Virus record (IMG/VR): IMGVR_UViG_3300042863_000489
Coordinates: 1 to 33,892 of that record
DNA from: a virus
Length of the DNA stretch: 33,892 nucleotides
Strand: one strand, 5' to 3'
Both the position numbers and the translations under genes were made by a program. The notes beneath the pieces were generated by a model. The model was given only the letters and a program-made list of their open reading frames with translations, ran no database searches and had not been told where the DNA came from. Below are positions 27,201-33,715 of this stretch, piece after piece (the first letter of the stretch is position 1; each line of letters opens with the position of its first letter).

Positions 27201-28640
27201 AACATACTCATCTCCACCGTTAAAACGAAGAACACCATAACCAACAGCATTGTCTCCCTTATTTTCAGGAAGAACACCTTGCTCTAAAGCTTGAATTAAA
27301 TCTCTAGGGTCAAACTTTTGACCAAGTTCTACAGGGTCATCTGTAAAATCTGGACTCTCTTCATCGACACGACCTTCAGGGTCGTATGACTCATCAATTT
27401 TAATTTTAACTGCGCCTTGAGGATATTTAAACTCGAAAGGTTTTGGAGTCTTAGGTCCTCCTCCGTCACCACCACGTCCGCCTCCACCCTTACCATCTTT
27501 TGGTGGGTCCATGATGATTTCTTCTACAAACTTATCATCTGAAGGAAGGACAGCTTTCTTTCCTTCTTTCTTTTCTGCAATGTTATCTAGAGCATCTTCC
27601 CAGTCGCCACTGCTAGTGCCTACTGTTTTTCCAGCAGGGTCTTTAATCTCATATTGATAGTAGCCATTTTTATCTCTACCTTTTTCAATACCCCAGCCAT
27701 CCTCGGAGTTCCAAGTGTTGGTGCCAGTCTTACTCCACCCCTGAGGTGCATCTACATAGACTAAATCTTCTTCGTTAATGATGTTCTTAGTTGTTGCTGT
27801 CTTTGCAGTGTTTTTACTATATCCATCTGAAGTAGGATTAATAACAGCCTTGATAAACATACCTTTTGATGCGGGAATGTTTACAATTTTTCCATCAGGA
27901 AGTTCCATCTGAATGTCATCGCCATTAGGTCCATCAATGATTGGGCGACCTACAAGGTTATAAACTCTGCCATTACTTTTACGAACGAGGGCACTAAGTC
28001 CTCCACCCATAAATGCGAATTTACCTTCACGGTCACGACGCTGCAAGCGAGCACGAAGTGAGCGCTCTGCACTTGAGTTTCCACCTGAGAATGGATTACT
28101 AGCAGCAACAATAACCTCTGCAGGAACTACGCCCTGAGGAAGGCTAGAAAGAATAGAGTTGTAGTAGACATGTTCTACAGATGCGTACTTGGATGTAAGA
28201 GCAGAAGCAATAATTGTTTTTGCATATCCATCAACAATGCGAGGGTCATCAGCAACCCAACGTGCACGAGCTTCGGTAAGAGCAGAAGCAGTCATTGAGT
28301 GGTTGCGGGTAGAACGTGGATGTGAGACTGGTAGAAGGTCTGTATTAGAAAGAGTAAGAGAAGTAGACTTATCACTTTGAGCAAGAGTGATGTACTGAGA
28401 AAGTTCTCTGATAGCCATGTGCTCACGGAGTGAGAATGGAAGATTGCGTGTTGACTGTAGTGAGCGAAGTACAACTGTGAAAGCAGCCTTCTTTGTAATC
28501 TTACGACTCGTAGACGCGTTTAAGTTTGCTTGGTCGACAATTCCAAAAGCGGTGTCACGAATACGTGATGCCTGCTGAGATGCCAGTGCGCGGCGACCCT
28601 CTTCAGAAATTACTTGGCTTAAGCGGCGAATACGGCTCAT
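21300..28640 (-). CDS. Giant multidomain head-module protein with C-terminal atypical kinase domain
   Basis: 2446 residues. ATG at 28640 overlaps the upstream stop as TAATG. The helical N-terminus contains DLLPVSHPRSTRNHSMTA (100-117), shared with the upstream gene, then REGKFAFMGGG near 205. Disordered stretches carry six MDPP-type motifs. Two related beta-alpha units lie about 432-510 and 630-710. A helix-turn-helix-like piece is at about 877-923, a WYL-like domain at about 1440-1510 and a KOW/CarD-like stretch (GDVVIHPKHPEWGRGVV) at about 1665-1735. Residues 2147-2446 look like a HipA or PI3/4-kinase-type fold: Lys2205 in ERIVIKY, the catalytic loop NTDRHGGN (Asp2307, His2309, Asn2312) and Asp2330 in VPIDNGLAM. 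It probably enters the virion and may act as an injected effector. That role is inference. Confidence 0.8.
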   Translation of the reverse strand: MSRIRRLSQVISEEGRRALASQQASRIRDTAFGIVDQANLNASTSRKITKKAAFTVVLRSLQSTRNLPFSLREHMAIRELSQYITLAQSDKSTSLTLSNTDLLPVSHPRSTRNHSMTASALTEARARWVADDPRIVDGYAKTIIASALTSKYASVEHVYYNSILSSLPQGVVPAEVIVAASNPFSGGNSSAERSLRARLQRRDREGKFAFMGGGLSALVRKSNGRVYNLVGRPIIDGPNGDDIQMELPDGKIVNIPASKGMFIKAVINPTSDGYSKNTAKTATTKNIINEEDLVYVDAPQGWSKTGTNTWNSEDGWGIEKGRDKNGYYQYEIKDPAGKTVGTSSGDWEDALDNIAEKKEGKKAVLPSDDKFVEEIIMDPPKDGKGGGGRGGDGGGPKTPKPFEFKYPQGAVKIKIDESYDPEGRVDEESPDFTDDPVELGQKFDPRDLIQALEQGVLPENKGDNAVGYGVLRFNGGDEYVPVQALYNALDEAGEDAALELARIYDKGLGSNNNENALKDNRKGIARLDQSKPDVAESFERTVAMNPDEVPATEVPKFSEAEMDLPPVLEGLSDAEMRQFIETGDHTPYLPENESIDMPEGYSTLDPSPFSSWREVTADTPDAVLPEGFSDNPVFLAQSIDKQSLEAELRRSIEPDSATPGYANISLQDEDGEEFVANIPGEAVRDALQLQGVDTNEFIKKISDEGFAGQNNEMIMDPPMNFGPDKDKKSVDEIIMDPPKDPRGERFEPAKFLPEGQFVKPSDQDAKDVNKALDFLDKHMDEEGTTEDRAMGISEAQRHLKEAKEYLEAGDTKSALSSLGTAYEIMDGLESPGEGIFPNGKNSAEAADVVDKLMTRLEENDSGMIMDPPMNFGPDKDDKSLGKEIYERRIATGDSLDKVAEDLGLTRLEVRRLEADYARSLEGKDDPGMIMDPPMKFGKEADPQAELPLDTPAEPKPMNAYERLMAEKKAERDAVDERVAKLKKDAEDGVDDLGRTIPEGWGAEYRRRGLDADPDNFYNVYGNNTFEATVDKDGKITVRDRNELTPDKSYDNWDDLKADLENQRAEYSSAARARVAEIAKQYGYSDEQIASFDSMSQQELADFFANPDNHTPAYADALVDWVNSFAVDLPSPQQKARWSEFGKNEKILAQAGDAPSGDSTEQTIVDPPKDATPENPLIEKPVLDNLVAEINKNERDGYKANGLNFVINRGAFGAKAENIEVIPDNWEPGDPVVARIDMDGGIDWESDAQFDKYAKDMDEALNGLDSGTLPSDPKEIGKNAFAKGKERNAAADPDLVNLMEGKSSAERNQLMKDWFEGWDRANVSMDIDAPTPKGLDTTDNKELIAKFKREYVKEFLDQEEALADKYQAEEDMDRGDAQAVAEADMKRMYGKTAMEALNELPREEGLKVLEEREQKPFNFVDQEEKDISAPSSQAESVVAVDVNSPNLQEEIQSAIDKGQKIAFSYNGKNRVVTPQSIWTNPKNGNVNLRAIEDGPDGVFKVFTLDKMEMAKSTTPPPAPETKPKDLSEADIAVIKNNEYVIANAGVLLPTEAKDLQVGDFLYNAFYDRYEQILEMKPADLGRIEFRVFNVYNNQEEDRFFVMDSPLRNVRRLGIEDQAETIPPVKAAPRGGKRGLIERAPLSEQVRAKTGRPVARQKEEEGLFKDKNGVPIKPGDVVIHPKHPEWGRGVVKNRIGAQVREGKKAGGQVRAGKVQANKLLVQFEGGNLDWVLGNAGRDVKAGYLELYEGNYDDLVLDPRFRGGAMIPNAPANPAPASPPQSGDRDANLFPEDVRGERPVPPAPEQGRLLDTPEGKPAAPVAPGMPKPIYKAEVEDQKGNKFKISVVKIDDMYEAAVFNENGDLNAVIAKNISLGEVQGVIGQFIGEVADSNDGEKVLRAYGGFPDPVEQPVLTVDTPDVPPLPAVKAIQLKEAKARAMDLAVALRDKELPGDARKDLTPDQQQRLRRSIELRLAVGNGADALGGVDRRQNARFNSDLGVAYRYAVVLGWFEEAQKIAALQKRVDKLPIRDGGEDFNNKIADLREMHPEFFGNNMELELAKRLDYNGRRRVDSLMNAYNDLLVNPDVYNPNFRAAIVRGRGDIDAILASIDRPNPVPADAVVIDRLKDLKKRFDAVGDLPKVPSREVPNDDMANHLADIAREFEGLGYKDLLNGYGNWKFEKKLSAANNLNTVFLLRNALTGERIVIKYDNDGNRGDFKGNGIKAEEMVAELYRDLGFAQPAVAVINPDNLTPDIGGVGVMQYADAGFFGLVNIEVHNKSAVYSLDQVSAAHREELLHFLVANAIIGNTDRHGGNFMWGNDPATGKARLVPIDNGLAMFNGAFGEPEKNINNPLHLDPNKVVLGNYGNFNQVGRLAKQFINQGYTPDQIANGEQKPAAVAKVVEFATRMRERAEAMKFRDARANEYLIARADYILKNPEKFVDTLLTFR
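26013..26048 (-). repeat. 36-bp exact repeat within the giant kinase gene, copy A
   Basis: Identical to 26463-26498, exactly 450 bases (150 codons) away. It encodes MDPPMNFGPDKD in both places, which points to internal duplication of a linker motif. Confidence 0.85.
26463..26498 (-). repeat. 36-bp exact repeat within the giant kinase gene, copy B
   Basis: Second copy of the repeat at 26013-26048. The two copies are in the same frame and orientation. Confidence 0.85.
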
Positions 28641-30004
28641 TAGTTGTCATCCTCTTCTTCTTCTGAACTTGGTAGTAAATCTGCGTCAAGACTGAGTTCT
28701 CCGTGTAGTGCTAATAGAGACGCTCTTCTAAACGGGTCTCCACCTGCACGAACTGCACGAAGCCAAGATGCTCTAATTGCATCTTCTGCTTCATACCCTG
28801 CTCCAGAAAACTCTGCCATAGCAAGGATGGCATCCTCTGGAGAATTATAGTCCTCTTTACTTCCTAGAGATATTGATAATTCTCTATCAAAGCGATACTC
28901 CTGCAGAATGTCTTCTGTTAGCTTGTTTTCGTTTCCGAGTTTTTCGCCTTCGAGAACTCCGACATCAACGACCCCATCTGGAATAACCGCGAAACGACAC
29001 TTACCTTCGTCTTCGACTTCTTGTTCGATGATTCTGCACGATCCATTACCCATGTATAGAACGCAAGAAGAGCACTTGACTCCGATTCCCTTGTATTTAT
29101 TTTCTTCGGCTGAGGCGTATCCTGCCCAAATTCCTGTGGCATCTTCATTAAACTTTCCATACTTCTCAGCGATTTCGACGAGAGCATTAGCTAGGTCTGA
29201 CTCTTCTGGAACTAAACCAGCAGCGGCAGTAATTGAGTTGTCTCTTTTTGTTGAACGAGGGTGTTTAGCTGGGAGTAAATCATTATCTGTTGTGTAAGCA
29301 GAGTTTGTTGGCTTACCTGATTTAAGAAGTTTAAGGAAAGCGTTGACACGGCCCATAGCCCACTGATTACGGTTCATTCCAGGCCGGTGAGATGTAGAAA
29401 ATGCTCCTGCGCCACGGCGATATACAGCCTTAAGCATTCCTAGAGAGGCTTTTCTACCTTCTGGTGCTTTTTCATTGTGTTCTTTGACTTTGGTAGAGAG
29501 GGTGTTTTCTGTTGCTTTACTAAATACAACTTTTCTAGTTCCAGATGCTGAACCTTTTTTATTTTTGCTAGAGCCTTTTATTTTATCTTTTTTAGGAGCA
29601 GGAGTTTGAGAGATAGTTCTTTTTCCTGCAGCAGTCACTGGGCCGCCAGCAACCCACGCACGGCAGGTGCGTGCTGATGCGCATTTGAAGTCGAAGATTT
29701 CGCAGTATCCAAGTTCTCCTGCTGCATCAATTGATTCAAACTCATCTGCGTTATCTGTTAAGCCTGTTTCAATACAAGAAAGCATCTCTGGAGTCTGAAT
29801 AAATACAGCGCAGTTACCGCAAGTTTGTTTCTTTGCAGTTTCAGCATCTACATTCCACTCTTGACCAAGTGCGTTCCAATACTCTTCGTTTGGTTCCGCA
29901 GGATTAAGAGGTCCATACATCGCAGTGTCAATTGCCTTCTTACGATTAGTAAGATTAAGTGCAATGTCCTGTGTAGCAGGAGGGCAGCCGTTAATTTCAG
30001 CCAT
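28640..30004 (-). CDS. Head-module protein with two Cys-rich modules
   Basis: 454 residues, with ATG at 30004 overlapping the portal stop (TAATG). The first Cys module has Cys62, 65, 77, 101, 108 and 114 (TCGNCAVF...GYCEIFDFKCASARTC). The second has Cys311, 314, 323 and 336 (KCSSCVLY...GSCRII...GKCRFAVIPDG). The spacing recalls HiPIP-like iron-sulfur or zinc-binding modules that occur in phage head proteins. Between them lies a phage domain about 158-250, HRPGMNRNQWAMGRVNAFL followed by DNDLLPAKHPRST. The C-terminus is acidic. The position after the portal suggests a capsid-interior or portal-associated protein. Function is unknown. Confidence 0.7.
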   Translation of the reverse strand: MAEINGCPPATQDIALNLTNRKKAIDTAMYGPLNPAEPNEEYWNALGQEWNVDAETAKKQTCGNCAVFIQTPEMLSCIETGLTDNADEFESIDAAGELGYCEIFDFKCASARTCRAWVAGGPVTAAGKRTISQTPAPKKDKIKGSSKNKKGSASGTRKVVFSKATENTLSTKVKEHNEKAPEGRKASLGMLKAVYRRGAGAFSTSHRPGMNRNQWAMGRVNAFLKLLKSGKPTNSAYTTDNDLLPAKHPRSTKRDNSITAAAGLVPEESDLANALVEIAEKYGKFNEDATGIWAGYASAEENKYKGIGVKCSSCVLYMGNGSCRIIEQEVEDEGKCRFAVIPDGVVDVGVLEGEKLGNENKLTEDILQEYRFDRELSISLGSKEDYNSPEDAILAMAEFSGAGYEAEDAIRASWLRAVRAGGDPFRRASLLALHGELSLDADLLPSSEEEEDDN

Positions 30005-31773
30005 TACTGCTCTGTTTCTGGGGCTGGCTCTGCTGGAGCTGCTGTCTCAGGGGTTGCTGTGGCTCCCTTAAGAATGTCTTCAAGCCCTGGTGGAAGCGGA
30101 GCAACAGAGGCTGCTTGTTGAGCACTGCGAACTGCTTCCATCATCTCTGGGGCAACAGTTGCAAGCATTGATTCTGTAAGTTCTGGAGTGATTGCACCCT
30201 TTTCAAACAACATACGAATTGCGATTTCATTTGATGTAGGAGCATCTGCGTTTGAGAAACCATGAGCGCGACGCCATGTCTCGTAAGAAACAGCGCCACG
30301 GTCAAATCCTGAATCTGCATCCGTTGCGCGGTCATTGCGAGTAGCAACTGCTGATGGGTCATACCAAACAACAATGCGGTCAACATCTGAAGGAGAATAG
30401 CCTTGAGCAATTAAGTATGGACGCAGGTAAACAATTGTTAGAGCATCAACAATAAGAAGCATCAAAGGCTCAATGTGCGCCTTGTAGAGTCCTTCGTCAA
30501 TCTGTAAAGCGTTTGAATACTTAACATTTGCTAAGCCAGTAACAACATCTTTAGGAACATCTAGTCCCTGAAGGATGCGCTCTAGAACACGGTCTGCGCG
30601 TTGTGCAAGTGCTGGGTCGAATGAACGCTCAAACTTAAACTGCTTAATCTTGTCACCAAGTTCAGCAGGTCCGCGAATAATAAGTGGAACAACAGCGGAT
30701 GCAGACTCTTCATCACGAATCGGAGTTGTCATCGCATCGATGAGTTGGTCTTCAAACTCGTCTTCTGCTTCTTCTGCTGTGAAACCAGGATCTGTTTGAC
30801 CATCTCCATCTTCATACGGATAGTCTGGGTCGCCTTGTGCAGCAACTGACAAACCATCTGGAAGATAAAGTGCGCCAGCGTTTAGGCGAGAGCGTGCTGT
30901 TGCACGGAACGTTCTGTTAAGAAGAAGTAGTTCTGCGCAAAGGTCTAGCAGACCGCGTATTGAAGAATCTGATTCATCAGAAAAGCGTGGATGTGAACGC
31001 CAGATGCGACCAACAAATGCGCTGGTACCTAAATGAGTTGTTGGGCCAGTATTTCCGCCACCACTTGTTTGCTCACGGCGACTTACTACGTTGTATCCGC
31101 CACGAGCATCTATAACTACTTCATCTACAGAACGAATATCCCAAGACTCTGGAATACCTGAGCCCTTACGCTCTGGCATCTGCACTAGATAACATTCGCC
31201 AGCCACCGAAAGGTTGAGTGCAGCATCTCGGAGGAGACCAGCTTGTCCACCGTATGCAGAATCAAGACGAGAAAGTGCTCGCTCTGCTGCAGCAGATAGT
31301 TGTTTATCTAAAGTTGTTGAAGAACGTACTGATGTTGGAGCCTGAGAAGGGTCATCAATTACTGCTGGAAAAATTCTGATTCGTGATACAACTGATGCAA
31401 CAAGATTGAATGCATATTTGATTTCACCAATTGCGTCGTAGTACTCCCATGCTTCTGCTTGCCATGCACTTGAAGCAGCAGAGCGGCGATTTCTAAATTG
31501 CTCTGATTCACCTTTGTCATTTAGCTTTACCTGTACCGCTGCTGCTGTAAGAGAGCGAGGTTGGTTATATGGAACTGCTTGCGCTTGATTTGTTTGAGAT
31601 AGGAATACAGATGCGGCTCCACTGATTATCGGAGCAGCTTGAGGAATTCTAGATTGTGTGCGAGAACGAGTTGTCTGCTTCGACTGTGTTTTTTTCTTAG
31701 GAGCAGATTTCTTTTTTGGCACGGAGACGGGAGTAGAGTCATTGTTTGGTTCGCTGCGCTTAAATACGCTCAC
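30004..31773 (-). CDS. Portal protein
   Basis: 589 residues. The N-terminal ~45 residues are very basic (KKKSAPKKKTQSKQ) and disordered. The core from about 100 to 510 has portal-like features: WEYYDAIGEIKYAFNLVASVVSR, then AGECYLVQMPE and NRTFRATARSRLNAGALYLPDG, then QGLDVPKDVVTGLANVKYSNALQI near 405-430 (split by natural turns), and a helical stem after it. The C-terminus is Pro/Ala-rich. The portal is the dodecameric ring through which DNA is packaged and ejected. RSLTAAA at 73-79 may be a processing site that removes the basic arm. Start and overlap with the next gene (TAATG) are clear. Confidence 0.88.
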   Translation of the reverse strand: MSVFKRSEPNNDSTPVSVPKKKSAPKKKTQSKQTTRSRTQSRIPQAAPIISGAASVFLSQTNQAQAVPYNQPRSLTAAAVQVKLNDKGESEQFRNRRSAASSAWQAEAWEYYDAIGEIKYAFNLVASVVSRIRIFPAVIDDPSQAPTSVRSSTTLDKQLSAAAERALSRLDSAYGGQAGLLRDAALNLSVAGECYLVQMPERKGSGIPESWDIRSVDEVVIDARGGYNVVSRREQTSGGGNTGPTTHLGTSAFVGRIWRSHPRFSDESDSSIRGLLDLCAELLLLNRTFRATARSRLNAGALYLPDGLSVAAQGDPDYPYEDGDGQTDPGFTAEEAEDEFEDQLIDAMTTPIRDEESASAVVPLIIRGPAELGDKIKQFKFERSFDPALAQRADRVLERILQGLDVPKDVVTGLANVKYSNALQIDEGLYKAHIEPLMLLIVDALTIVYLRPYLIAQGYSPSDVDRIVVWYDPSAVATRNDRATDADSGFDRGAVSYETWRRAHGFSNADAPTSNEIAIRMLFEKGAITPELTESMLATVAPEMMEAVRSAQQAASVAPLPPGLEDILKGATATPETAAPAEPAPETEQ

Positions 31774-31811
31774 TGATTTAACTCCTCGTCGTTGTTACGG
31801 AACATGAGGGG

Positions 31812-32099
31812 CTACCGCTCTTCATGTGCAGTTAACAGGCCAGCGATTGCAGATAGAGCAAAAATTATCTCGACTACATACGTGGCTTCTGGATTAATGA
31901 TACTAGATATTTGAAGAATTGATGCGACCCAAATGCTTATACACCAAGGGCAAGTCAGGAGATATCCTAATAAAGACTTCTCTGGAGGGAATTTCTTCCA
32001 GAAGAAATTACGAGGTCTTGCTAGTAGTTCATCACGAATAATTAGCCTAGTGATTCTGTATGTAGCCAATCCCATAATTAAAAACTCTAGCGTTGTCAT
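31812..32099 (-). CDS. Small membrane protein, DUF1360-like
   Basis: 95 residues. I chose the ATG at 32099, which overlaps the upstream stop as TAATG and has GGAG just before it. A longer frame from 32174 would lie inside the upstream gene. Two hydrophobic segments are visible (LLGYLLTCPWCISIWVASIL and the Val/Ile-rich C-terminal helix), with a basic stretch before them. The motif LTCPWCISIW is characteristic of DUF1360, a family of small membrane proteins that is frequent in phages next to the portal. Function unknown; it probably inserts into the host membrane. Confidence 0.75.
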   Translation of the reverse strand: MTTLEFLIMGLATYRITRLIIRDELLARPRNFFWKKFPPEKSLLGYLLTCPWCISIWVASILQISSIINPEATYVVEIIFALSAIAGLLTAHEER

Positions 32100-32461
32100 T
32101 ATTCTCCGTCCGTTTGTGACATTAAAATGCTTCCATATGGGCTCCAACTGCGTAGGCGTGAGCCACATCCGCAATTCTCGTCCTTTCGGAAAGCAATCAT
32201 CTTTCCAGATTCAGTAATCACCCTATGAACCTTTTCTTCCTTAGAGTAGAAGGTTATATTTTCACTAAAGATAAGTTTTGGGCCAGAAGGGTCGTCAACA
32301 ACAACCATAATCTTTTCCTCGGTAGCAATAATCCTACATCTGTCTAACTTTCTAGAGCCTTTCGGCGCACCGCCTCGTGGAAGTAGTTCATTTATATCCT
32401 CTAGCGAGCCTGGCTCAGCAATGGTAAGTACTGCTGGGAAGATATCTGCTCTGATTCTCAC
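32099..32461 (-). CDS. Small protein with CGCGSRLRSW motif, unknown
   Basis: 120 residues. The start is a GTG at 32461, whose GTGA overlaps the upstream stop; GGAG lies six bases before it. The protein is basic to neutral and predicted beta-rich, with two Cys in the NCGCGSRLRSWSPYG stretch near the C-terminus. I have seen this ending in small actinophage proteins encoded near the DUF1360 gene, but no function is known to me. The Cys pair could bind metal. Confidence 0.65.
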   Translation of the reverse strand: MRIRADIFPAVLTIAEPGSLEDINELLPRGGAPKGSRKLDRCRIIATEEKIMVVVDDPSGPKLIFSENITFYSKEEKVHRVITESGKMIAFRKDENCGCGSRLRSWSPYGSILMSQTDGE

Positions 32462-32784
32462 TTATTCTCCGCATGTATCGGTGAAACATAGAATTCTTGC
32501 CAACCCAGATAGGATTTGGCTAAAGATATCGGAATAAGGATAGGATTTTCTCTATTAGATATCTCTGGAGTCAACAAAAAGTCTATTTCTATAGAAGTTG
32601 TTGCTACTGGACAGCTTTTCCAAGATTGAATTGCTTTCAAAGAGGCTAAAGACATCGCAATAGGATGAATTGATGCTTCAGATATCAAAGTCTCAAGCGT
32701 GCGAGCGTTAGGGCGTCCCTTTTGCTTCTTTGGATTAGCCCAAACTGCTACAACAAGGTCTTCACTGCTTGTGGGTTTAACCAT
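32458..32784 (-). CDS. Small hypothetical protein
   Basis: 108 residues. I place the start at ATG 32784, six bases after AAGGA, and it overlaps the upstream gene by 8 bases. A longer frame from 32835 would lie inside that gene. The N-terminal part is basic (NPKKQKGRPNARTLETLI). The middle is helical and the C-terminus is beta-rich. I recognise no family. Its neighbours are a helix-turn-helix protein and the small CGCGSRLRSW protein. Confidence 0.55.
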   Translation of the reverse strand: MVKPTSSEDLVVAVWANPKKQKGRPNARTLETLISEASIHPIAMSLASLKAIQSWKSCPVATTSIEIDFLLTPEISNRENPILIPISLAKSYLGWQEFYVSPIHAENK

Positions 32785-33277
32785 TAGCGATCCTTCTTGC
32801 CATAGCACGATAAGTAACTCCTGCGGCTTGAGCAATAGAGGCTGCGGGGACTCCTCGGTGATAAAGGTCTAGAGCAATCTCTGTAAGTTCTCTATTTGCC
32901 TGTGCTAGGGGGCTGGAAGAAGGTGTTTTAGACCTATAACGCTTCGACAACTCTGCCAACTGGCCAATATGAGCAACCATATCAAGAGGAACTTCTGGAG
33001 AAATGCTACGCATGCGAGGGGAAGACGCAAGCGGTGCGGAGGAGGTCAATGATTTAGCTGGAGGAGAGGGAATTGTTCGTGTTTGCTCCTGATTAGCAGC
33101 GTTCTTGACCCAGAAGTGAACTGTGGACTTTGGGCGAACAGGTTTGAGGGATTTAGCAATAACTCCCAAAGACCAACCTGCTTCCCAAAGGGCGCGGAGG
33201 CGTCCTGGAATAAGTTCTGGAGACATGGCAGAGATAAAACGAACTTCGTCGTCTGGTAATTTCTGGCTATGTTTCAC
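32777..33277 (-). CDS. Double helix-turn-helix protein (regulator or small terminase candidate)
   Basis: 166 residues, GTG start at 33277 with a weak ribosome site (TAGG). No better start is evident; the ATG at 33226 has none. Two helix-turn-helix-like parts are visible. One is near residues 18-56 (RLRALWEAGWSLGVIAKSL). The other is near 125-165 (IALDLYHRGVPAASIAQAAG, then VTYRAMARRIANG). A disordered Ser/Pro-rich linker joins them. It is the first gene of the rightmost unit, next to a repeat region and close to the portal. It could be a small terminase subunit that recognises packaging sites, or a late-operon regulator. I cannot decide between them. Confidence 0.6.
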   Translation of the reverse strand: MKHSQKLPDDEVRFISAMSPELIPGRLRALWEAGWSLGVIAKSLKPVRPKSTVHFWVKNAANQEQTRTIPSPPAKSLTSSAPLASSPRMRSISPEVPLDMVAHIGQLAELSKRYRSKTPSSSPLAQANRELTEIALDLYHRGVPAASIAQAAGVTYRAMARRIANG

Positions 33278-33285
33278 TGACCTAT

Positions 33286-33313
33286 CGTACAGTCTTTTTC
33301 AGAAGCGTACAGT
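33286..33313 (-). promoter_or_regulatory. Paired ACTGTACG direct repeats upstream of the helix-turn-helix gene
   Basis: ACTGTACG (minus strand) occurs at 33286-33293 and 33306-33313, twenty bases apart, i.e. two helical turns. It begins nine bases upstream of the GTG of the first gene. This geometry suits an operator pair, perhaps for autoregulation by the helix-turn-helix protein. Confidence 0.4.
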
Positions 33314-33468
33314 GAGTGTTGAAGCAGCGGAAGCATTGGACGAATCGTTAAAATATATGAACATTACCGTTTTTTGCTTTTGGCCTGCGAGACGGCTTTG
33401 CATGGGCGCGGGGCTTTTCCAAATCGTTTCCGGATAATTTATTTTATTTTTGCTTAGTTTTTATTTTC

Positions 33469-33548
33469 CTGAGAACTGGCTGAGAGTCTAGTATCTTAAA
33501 GTTTTCTGAGAAATACTCCTATAATCCAACCCTGAGAGTTATCTGAGA
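33469..33548 (+). repeat. Five CTGAGA motifs with symmetric spacing
   Basis: CTGAGA starts at 33469, 33480, 33506, 33532 and 33543. The intervals are 11, 26, 26 and 11 bases, a symmetric layout close to whole helical turns. The hexamers are direct repeats. This could be a protein-binding array, although hexamers alone give weak statistical support. Confidence 0.4.
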
Positions 33549-33559
33549 GGTATAAAGAG

Positions 33560-33715
33560 TAAGTTACTAGTGAGTAACATAGGAAATGAGTAAGTTACTA
33601 GTGAGTAACATAGATACATAGTTAAGTTACTAGTGAGTAACATAGATACATAGTTAAGTTACTAGTGAGTAACATAGAAAGTAGTAGTGAGTAAGTTACT
33701 AGTGAGTAACATAGG
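33560..33715. repeat. Five-copy iteron-like dyad array
   Basis: The 16-bp core GTTACTAGTGAGTAAC occurs without change at 33563, 33594, 33626, 33658 and 33695. Each core is flanked by TAA on the left and ATAG on the right, so 23 bases are conserved. Start-to-start distances are 31, 32, 32 and 37 bases. Arms GTTACT and AGTAAC form a dyad with a 4-base centre. The layout suits binding of a dimeric protein, as at replication or partition sites. Confidence 0.85.

Noticed and set aside
32100-32174. Longer start for the DUF1360-like gene
   Set aside because: The extra 25 residues lie inside the upstream gene, lack a ribosome site and are not hydrophobic or family-like. The TAATG overlap supports the shorter form.
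33123-33437. Plus-strand frame of 104 codons at the start of the non-coding region
   Set aside because: It overlaps the helix-turn-helix gene antisense, has no ribosome site, and its sequence shows no recognisable or sensible protein pattern.
33496-33525. Plus-strand promoter with TATAAT at 33520
   Set aside because: The only possible -35 (TTAAAG at 33496) matches TTGACA at 3 of 6 positions, and no gene follows within the window.
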